Below, one piece after another: positions 58,051-64,000 of a stretch of DNA of 64,000 bases. Numbering within the stretch: position 1 is the first letter of the stretch; each line of letters opens with the position of its first letter. A model generated the notes under the pieces. The model made no database searches. It was given only the letters and a program-made list of their open reading frames with translations, and was not told where the DNA came from. Source of the stretch: Tetracentron sinense (taxonomy: Eukaryota; Streptophyta; Magnoliopsida; Trochodendrales; Trochodendraceae); NCBI GenBank assembly GCA_015143295.1, contig CM026565.1, positions 33,798,052 through 33,862,051 of the forward strand. The letters run 5' to 3'. The translations under genes and the position numbers were made by a program.

Positions 58051-58332
58051 TACAAACACTTACCCTATGTTCTTGTTCTTCTACTTCTTCTTCTTCTTCT
58101 TCACAAGGGTTTAGCTCAGTTGCAATGAAGGAGAAAGCTTCAACGAAGGGGAAAACTTAAGTCTAGCTCGTTGCAACGAAGGGGAAAGCTTGGGTTTCGG
58201 ATGAATGCTTCGTTGAAGGGGAAAGCTTGAGCTCAGTCGCACGGTGTTTAAGGGTTCTCTAACAGGGATGGGGGGCATTTTGGAGATTTTTTTTTTAGAG
58301 GAAACCACGTGCTCCACTAAAATCACTGTAGA

Positions 58333-58415
58333 AGCCTACAGAAATAAATATTTCAAACCGGAGCCCATATATGGGTTTTTTCATAATACGGGGCCCAAAT
58401 CCGTATTTTCCTCTT
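58333..58415 (-). repeat. Right terminal inverted repeat of the MULE
   Basis: Complement of the left repeat; ends CCGTATTTTCCTCTT before a run of T and AAACAT. Just inside (58120-58235) are several GAAGGGGAAAGCTT words, also seen in weaker form inside the left end. Confidence 0.9.
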
Positions 58416-59276
58416 TTTTTAAACATAAAATAACGAAAATACCACTATTAGCTCATCATACCTTTCTCTTCTTTCATATCTTAGTATCCATTAAAGAACC
58501 ATTTGGATTTATTTTAGAATAAGATTTTGTTCAAGAATTATAAAATTTACATTTTAAGGTCTTGAAATTCGGTTAAGCTTGGATTTGTGTTTGTTTTGTG
58601 TTTTTTTTTATGGTGGATATCTAACTTGAATTTGATTATGCTGCTATAAATGTATATGGGTATCCATATATATATTTTTTTGGTTCGAGCCGCAATGCGG
58701 ATTAGTTGTTAGTATCGGTTCAATTAGTGGGTGGGTGGAGAGTATATACAAACTCCCACCCTCTCAGGAATGGAACCCGGTACCTCCCCCCAAAGCAAGG
58801 GATACACTACCACTGGGACAAAGCCCTGTTTCTATAAGTTGGCTGAAGGGTTTTGTTCACATATTGATTTGCTTTTGATCAAATTTCTGTAAGACCAACT
58901 TGATAAAACCCAATAATGCTGCTTAGAGTTATATGTATATTTTAGTTTTTCCTAGTTCATTGAAATTGAACTGAATGGCGGAGCAGGATTACGTGTTTTG
59001 GGACTAGGCATTGAAGATGATGATGAGTTCATTGAGATTTTTTTTAATCACATATTGATTTCAACTTATGTTCTGCTTTTTGTTTGATAAAATTGGTCTA
59101 AGAAATTGGGTTTCCAGGGATGGATTGTAAACCTGTTGCAATTGGTTGTTTGCATATGAAATTTTTGATGAAATGCCTCTCTGAAGAATAAAAATCTGTG
59201 TCTTGAATTCAGTCTCTCTCTCTCTTTGTGAAAGTTTCCTTTTGGTCATTGTCGGGCTCAGGTGATCTAGTTCACT
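58416..59276. other. Upstream region of CCMH
   Basis: AT-rich sequence holding one SINE (58676-58828), then the likely CCMH leader with a CT-rich stretch (TCTCTCTCTCTCTTTG near 59213-59227). No gene is recognised. Confidence 0.5.
58676..58828 (-). mobile_element. tRNA-derived SINE
   Basis: On the minus strand the segment begins CAGGGCTTTGTCCCAGTGGT with an A-box-like TGGTAGTGTATCCC, followed about 30 bp later by the B-box-like GGTACCGGGTTCCATTCC. It ends in an A run (T run at 58675-58681 on plus). Spacing and promoter boxes fit a tRNA-derived SINE. Target duplication was not clear. Confidence 0.7.
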
Positions 59277-61116
59277 ATGGATGCTGTAAAGAAGACACAA
59301 ATAGTGGAAGCCCGGGCTAGAAACCTTAGTCACAATGTCCGTTGCACCGAGTGCGGGAGTCAATCAATTGAAGACTCGCAAGCAGATGTCGCCATTCTCC
59401 TCAAGAAGGTAATTCCTTTCCCTTTGGTTTCACCTTTCTTATGTTTTAGATCACCACAATTACATGCTTGTAATTTTCTAGTCTTACAAGAGGGGTCCCG
59501 TGATTATATCTTTTAATGATTGTTAAGCAATTTTTTATTATTTTTATTTTTTTATCAATGATGAAATTAGAAAGTAAACAAAAAAAGGACAATCAATGCA
59601 AACTAATCATGATATACTTAGGTGGTGTTTGGTAACTTAACATTCTAAAGCCCAACTAAGCATAATTTTCAAATGCACTTCTTTTTTAGACTAGTGTTAA
59701 CAAACGCCACCTTAGTGAAGAGCTTGTAGAGGATATTTTCATCCAGTGGTTTCTAAGAAGCACAAGAAGAAAAAACAGCCTATGGAATTTCAACGGAATG
59801 GGATTTGTTCTGGCCCTCGCTGGACCCCCACTCCTAAAGGTGTTACTGGTTTCTTTTCCTTATGTTAATGAATGTAGGAGTCTATGCCTAATTCCCCATC
59901 TCCACTGGGTGGTTTTTTAAAATATAAAAGTAAAATGAAATGAATTTCTAATGATTGATCTGTCATGGGTGACCTGAACCAGTTATATGCATCTTGTGAA
60001 AAATTCAGAAATATTTTCTCTCATTGGTGTTATAATAATGTAAATGGAGTTTATTGATAGCCATGCTACAATCACGATTCTAGTTTTACTAGTTGACAAG
60101 GTTTGGATTTAATCATGTGACTTTCTAAGCCTGCTGGAATTATCTATCATTTTCAGTATTATGCTTTTCTCCCAACTAATTAAACATCGCTTAAGTGGTC
60201 AGTTATTACCAAATGATAGGCCCTCTTTAGACAATTAGCTTGAAACTTGGATGACTATTCAGAGAAAATCTCCAAGCTGACTCAAAACTCTCATGACTTG
60301 ATAAATGTGAAGGTTGTATGTCAAAAAATTAATCTGCCACAATCCAATTATATGACAGCTTTTGAAACTCAAAATTCTAAGTTGAGTACCCAACCAAAGT
60401 TTCATGTTGACTTGGAAGTTGGATGTGAAAAAAGAAATGGTATATTTTCAGTTAGCTTTCAACTCTTAAGAAATTTCCGCAACTTTAATATTTAAAGTTA
60501 TTTCGGAGGTTGATGAAAAAACATGGCTTACTGCTCTTTCCTCTTGTACTCTTTACTTCCGAGAATTTCAATGATCATCCCTACTGGTATACCTTTGCCT
60601 CCCGTTTGATTCTCCGCTATATATAACTCTTTTTGTCAGTAAAACTCAAATGGGTTTGCTCCAATATCCATACTGATACTCATTGTACCATAATTGCAGT
60701 TGATTCGTGATGAAATTCATGCTGGGAAAACTGACAGAGATTTATAAAAAGCTTGAGGAGGATTTTGGGGAGACTGTACTCTATGCCCCACGGTTCGATA
60801 TGCAAACTGCAGCTTTGTGGCTATCACCGGTCAGTTTATGAGATCGGTAATACTGTATTGAATTGATGCTAAATCTTTTAATTTTGTACTAATATTGTCC
60901 TATTGGGTTTGGGGACAGCTTCTTGTTGTGGGGGCAGCAGCAGGGATTTGGGCTTATCCGAAGCACAGACAGAAGACTAATGCACACATTATGGCGTTAA
61001 GCCTTGTGAGAGGGGTTCCTTTAACCCCAAAGGAGAAACAGACAATTTTGGAGAAACAGACAATGCTATACCATCTCACACCTCCTCCCCAAGGCAGAAG
61101 GTGGTGGGGTCGATGA
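59277..61116 (+). CDS. CCMH: Mitochondrial cytochrome c maturation protein CcmH, apparent frameshift
   Basis: Three exons: 59277-59408, 60700-60829 and 60919-61116. The product matches plant CCMH: MDAVKKTQIVEARARNLSHN, the redox motif RCTEC with SQSIEDSQAD, then DFGETVLYAP, MQTAALWLSP, a membrane segment (LLVVGAAAGIWAY) and HIMALSLVRGVPLTPKEK. Family role: it reduces the heme-binding cysteines of apocytochrome c with CCMF components at the inner mitochondrial membrane. Exons 1 and 3 are phase 0 and of multiple-of-three length, but exon 2 is 130 nt, not 132. The frame shifts at about 60735-60741, within GKTD..EIYKKL, equal to two missing bases. This may be a true lesion, an allele or an assembly error. 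Introns are otherwise regular; intron 1 holds a MITE. A likely poly-A signal AATAAA is at 61360. Confidence 0.88.
59621..59711. mobile_element. Tourist-like MITE in CCMH intron 1
   Basis: A 91 bp element starting GGTGGTGTTTGGTAAC and ending GTTAACAAACGCCACC, flanked by TTA at 59618-59620 and 59712-59714. Shares ends and ATTTTCAAA phrase with 631-889, so it is a deleted member of the same family. Confidence 0.85.
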
Positions 61117-61433
61117 TGTGTCTCCCTTGCATTGGCTCCTTCTCATCTCGCTTGGCATTGAACCTTGTGATGGGCTTTTATACAGACAACTCGTTCAGTG
61201 GAAACAGTGGATAATGCTACTTTTGTCGGTGCGACGTAATTGTGATATAGCAACTGATCCGTAATATGCTTCATATCATTGGGATGAAGAAGTTTTCACT
61301 TGTCATTGTTTGCTTTTGCATGGTAGTGACTGAGTTATGGGCTATATCTCCGTTTTTACAATAAAAAGTTTAATTATGTTATCGGCTGTTGTATTTATCC
61401 ATTGATTTTCATCATTGCATGTTTGGAATGTGA

Positions 61434-62440
61434 AGGGGAAATCCCCGGACTCGCCACGCGTTAATAGCTGTAATGATCTCTGATTTACTGGTAGAAGGAA
61501 GATAGTGAAACTCCACCTGTAAATGAAACTGAAGGGGTGAGTGTGCACCCTGAAATAGACTCCGATGATAAAGTCAGTATAAGGCATAAGCATATGAGCA
61601 TGATAGTATAGAGATACTTATCATGAGGTCATTGAGTATATGCGCTTGAGGATGGGCTCTGGTGTTGTGCTTTGGAGGACGAGCAATAGGGAAGTATAGG
61701 ACGTAGCTCAGGTGCAATAGAGGACGTAACTCTCGACAATGTAGCTCTCGGATCGGACAATGTAGCTCTCGGCAATGTAGCTCTTGGACAACGTAGCTCT
61801 CAGTAATGTAGCTCTCGACAATGTAGCTCTCGACAACATAGCTCTCGGACAACGTAGCTCTCGGCAATGGGTACGTTGTCTAGAGGACAACGGATACGTT
61901 GTCAAGAAGATAACAGGCTCGGATAATGCTCAGACAACGGGTTCCGACAATGGGCTCAGACAACGAACTCGGACAACGCTCAGGTACGTTCATGGAGAAC
62001 ATCAGGTAGACATAACTGATTTGAGAGAGCATCCGGTGGTCATAATCGACCGTGAGGCCGTGGAGAACATCAAATGAAGATGAGAGCATCAGGTTGGTGA
62101 CTGTCTTCTTAGTCCTTTGGAGTTGGGGTGTGAAGGACTCAAGCCTCCTAGTTCTCCTTCTTCTTCTTCTCTCTCTTGTCTTTCATACCCTCTTCCTTTC
62201 TCTAGTGATTCTTGCTTATTTATAGGCATTTGGAGTCATCATGTAGTCATGATGAGGTCACCTGTCATATATCACTTAAGAGAGCCAGCACATTGTCCAA
62301 GTGGGCTTATGTTGACTAAATTGTTAGAATTTATTAGAGTGGGAAATTCCTATTTTACCCTTTCTTTATACGAATTTTTCCCATTACAGAATGTATAAAC
62401 CGAAATTTACTCTTTCTTTGGACTGATTTCCAAATCAACA
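61434..62440 (+). mobile_element. Possible fossil solo LTR (gypsy-like)
   Basis: The order of features resembles a gypsy-type LTR: GATGATAAAGTCAGTA near 61568, a repeat-rich middle, a CT-rich stretch (about 62155-62215) and TTATTTATAGGCAT at 62217-62230. No internal coding domain is seen. Ends and target duplication could not be fixed, so this is tentative. Confidence 0.3.
61718..61990 (+). repeat. GTAGCTCTCGGACAA minisatellite
   Basis: About ten imperfect copies of a 16-18 bp unit (GTAGCTCTCGACAAT / ACGTAGCTCTCGGACA) in a row. They decay to the right into ACAACGGGTTCGGACAA-like units. The minus-strand open frames across it are repetitive peptides and not genes. Confidence 0.85.
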
Positions 62441-64000
62441 GTCGCACTATTTCTATAAAAAAATTTGTACAGGATTACTTGGGATGAGAACACAGGAAGA
62501 AGCCATCCTCTCTGCATTTGGTGTACACATCGGTTGGGACTTGGACACCAAAAAATTGCCCAAGTGGAAACCCAACCAGTTGATAGTCCTTTTTCTTGTT
62601 AACTGTTTGGTATATTTGGTTGGATTGGTTTCATTATCTTCAAGGTGGAATACAAGGAACAGTGGGTTCTGATTCAGACTGCTCCGCACGTGAAATTGGT
62701 AGAGAAGTAGGGAGAATAGCAACTTCATGTCGTCCTATCGCAATGGTAAATAATCTTTTTGGTTCGGTAATGGATGTTACTATATCCATTAACCATGGAA
62801 GCTAAGACATCAGTGTCTATATATACCCAGGTAGATGGTGCCTAATTTTCCATCTTACATTCAAGTGATATATAGTATTATTAACTTGTGATCGATCGGT
62901 GTTGTAATAGCACTATTGGGAGCCTTGTCTTCCTGTGTCGGTGCAATTAAGAGCCTAATTATATAATAGTGATAATTTCACCACTTTTTCTTAAAAAATA
63001 TAATGGTACATACATATTAGGAGAAGGTTGGCGCTAGGCGCTTTCATTAAGTTTTATGCCAACACCAAAAAAAAAATTAAAAACTTATAAATTTTATAAC
63101 TACACACCAACCTTTCACATTTATTAATTGCAAGAGTAAATCATCCAATTAAGACATTGATACCCAACTCTCCCATCCTTAACAATAGTTCAAGTAGTTC
63201 TCATTCAATCTGGCTTTGTCTCATTGAGGCACCGCGTCAGTTCATAATCCAGAAATTCAATATGAGATGAGAATGTCCACAATTTCTAAAGTTCATGAAT
63301 AGAGGATACCATTATAAGAGAATTTATTTATATTGTTACCTGGTTATCAAGATCGATGTTGCCTTTCAATCAAGAAAGAATGGAGATACTAAGTGCCCTA
63401 GGCGCCCAACCCTCGAGCTTCTCTACTTTGAAACTCATCCATTCTTCCCAAACAAGAATGCCTGAAAATGTGAGAGGCAGACAGTGAATGGAGTAGTCAA
63501 TTGGTGAATGAATAAGAAGCCGGTTGGAGAAGAAGGAGGTTTGGCTAAGTTGCGAATATAAGAGGGTAGGAAAACTTAAAAAAAAAAAAAATTAGTATAG
63601 TCATCAAATGTTGAAGTGTGCTCCCCTTTTCTCGTAGCTTATTATTATTATTATTATTTTGGCAAGAATGCTTTTGCCCTTGAGCCAAGGTTACAAGGTG
63701 CATATTTGGATTGGTTTCTAGTGTACTTTGTCAAACTTGGATAGGATTTTATATATAAAAGGTTTCCCATCAAATTCTATTAGAAGATTTACTTTGATAT
63801 TGTATTGTACAATTTTATGTGAATTCTTCAATCCTTAAGCCTGGATTACCAAGTATAAATTGGTGTCTCTAGCTCACTTTATGGCCAAATGTTGAGCGAT
63901 TTATCATTCCTCAGTGAGAAAATGTTGAAAATTTAAAGTTGAACGTGATTATGAGATGAAGACAATTTGATGCACCACTCAATTATTTATATCTTCTAGG

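Larger units (their letters stand above)
48713..58415. mobile_element. Kaonashi-like MULE: mudrA plus Ulp1-type protease
   Basis: A 9703 bp Mutator-like DNA transposon. Terminal inverted repeats of about 83 bp (48713-48795 and 58333-58415) are nearly identical (AAGAGGAAAATACGGATTTG inward), with weaker similarity continuing another 30 bp. Both termini abut T-rich DNA, so the 9-bp target duplication cannot be defined. Inside are two convergent genes: a Ulp1-like protease on plus (49908-53753) and a mudrA transposase on minus (54679-57266). The intervals between exons and genes are filled with TTTTCGGTATTT-like motifs. Pairing of mudrA with a DUF1985/Ulp1 gene is the known Kaonashi architecture. 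mudrA has about three disruptions and the protease at least one, so this copy is probably not autonomous. High TIR identity argues for a fairly recent arrival. Confidence 0.88.
61117..64000. other. 3' flank of CCMH and right end of window
   Basis: Starts with the CCMH 3'UTR (to about 61380). A probable LTR-like segment spans about 61434-62440 and includes a minisatellite at 61718-61990. From 62880 to the end there is AT-rich DNA with GGCGCTAGGCGC-like fragments at about 63033 and 63400 and no recognisable gene. Confidence 0.45.

Noticed and set aside
61574-61905. Open frames encoding SYIVESYIVE-like repeats
   Set aside because: Translation of an 18-bp minisatellite; no start context or homology.
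61718-61990. CRISPR-like regular repeats
   Set aside because: Units are contiguous minisatellite copies without spacers, in a plant nuclear genome.

Overview
This is nuclear DNA of a flowering plant. The evidence is spliced genes with GT-AG introns, plant-specific gene families (CDKF;1, a plastid-type sugar transporter, PEX4, mitochondrial CCMH) and plant transposon families. Overall base composition is AT-rich, introns are long and transposon-filled, and most intergenic DNA is old repeat. The sequence does not allow a species call; a eudicot or early-diverging angiosperm is a reasonable guess.

Six host genes can be read exon by exon. (1) 1859-6830, minus: a small NOXY2/NFD6-like mitochondrial protein, 95 aa, whose third exon carries only 20 coding bases beyond a 4.5 kb intron. 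(2) 7846-13587, plus, divergent from gene 1: PEX4, the peroxisomal ubiquitin-conjugating enzyme, 157 aa. (3) 15648-21210, minus: an RGG/RS-rich protein with a RanBP2-type zinc finger, 416 aa. (4) 26708-43397, plus: a plastidic glucose transporter 2-like MFS sugar porter, 484 aa, 13 coding exons, with an 11.7 kb intron 4. (5) 45446-48540, minus: CDKF;1, the CDK-activating-kinase kinase, 467 aa. (6) 59277-61116, plus: CCMH (cytochrome c maturation), intact except for an apparent 2-base loss in exon 2.

The rest is a record of transposition. A 9.7 kb Mutator-like element (48713-58415) sits just upstream of CDKF;1. It carries a mudrA transposase and, converging on it, a Ulp1/SENP-like cysteine protease with a DUF1985-type N-terminus, the arrangement known from Kaonashi MULEs. 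Its noncoding intervals are packed with dozens of copies of a TTTTCGGTATTT-like motif. At least six short hAT-type elements have exact or near-exact 8-bp target duplications (1168, 4067, 7487, 8682, 9837, 38015, 40959). Several have ends built from short repeated words (GGATAC, CAGGCG, CGATAC). Two Tourist-like MITEs (631, 59621) carry TTA duplications. Intron 4 of the transporter holds a fossil Ty1/copia element (28636-36075) into which another LTR element inserted, leaving a 2.3 kb solo LTR (32250-34561). A TRIM lies at 44647-45042. A LINE fragment at about 3143-4990 was itself split by a hAT element. Two SINE-like pieces are at 44483 and 58676.

Functionally the host genes are unrelated housekeeping genes (peroxisome import, RNA binding, sugar transport, cell cycle, mitochondrial cytochrome c assembly). 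The only evident regulatory link is the shared, less than 200 bp, divergent promoter of genes 1 and 2.
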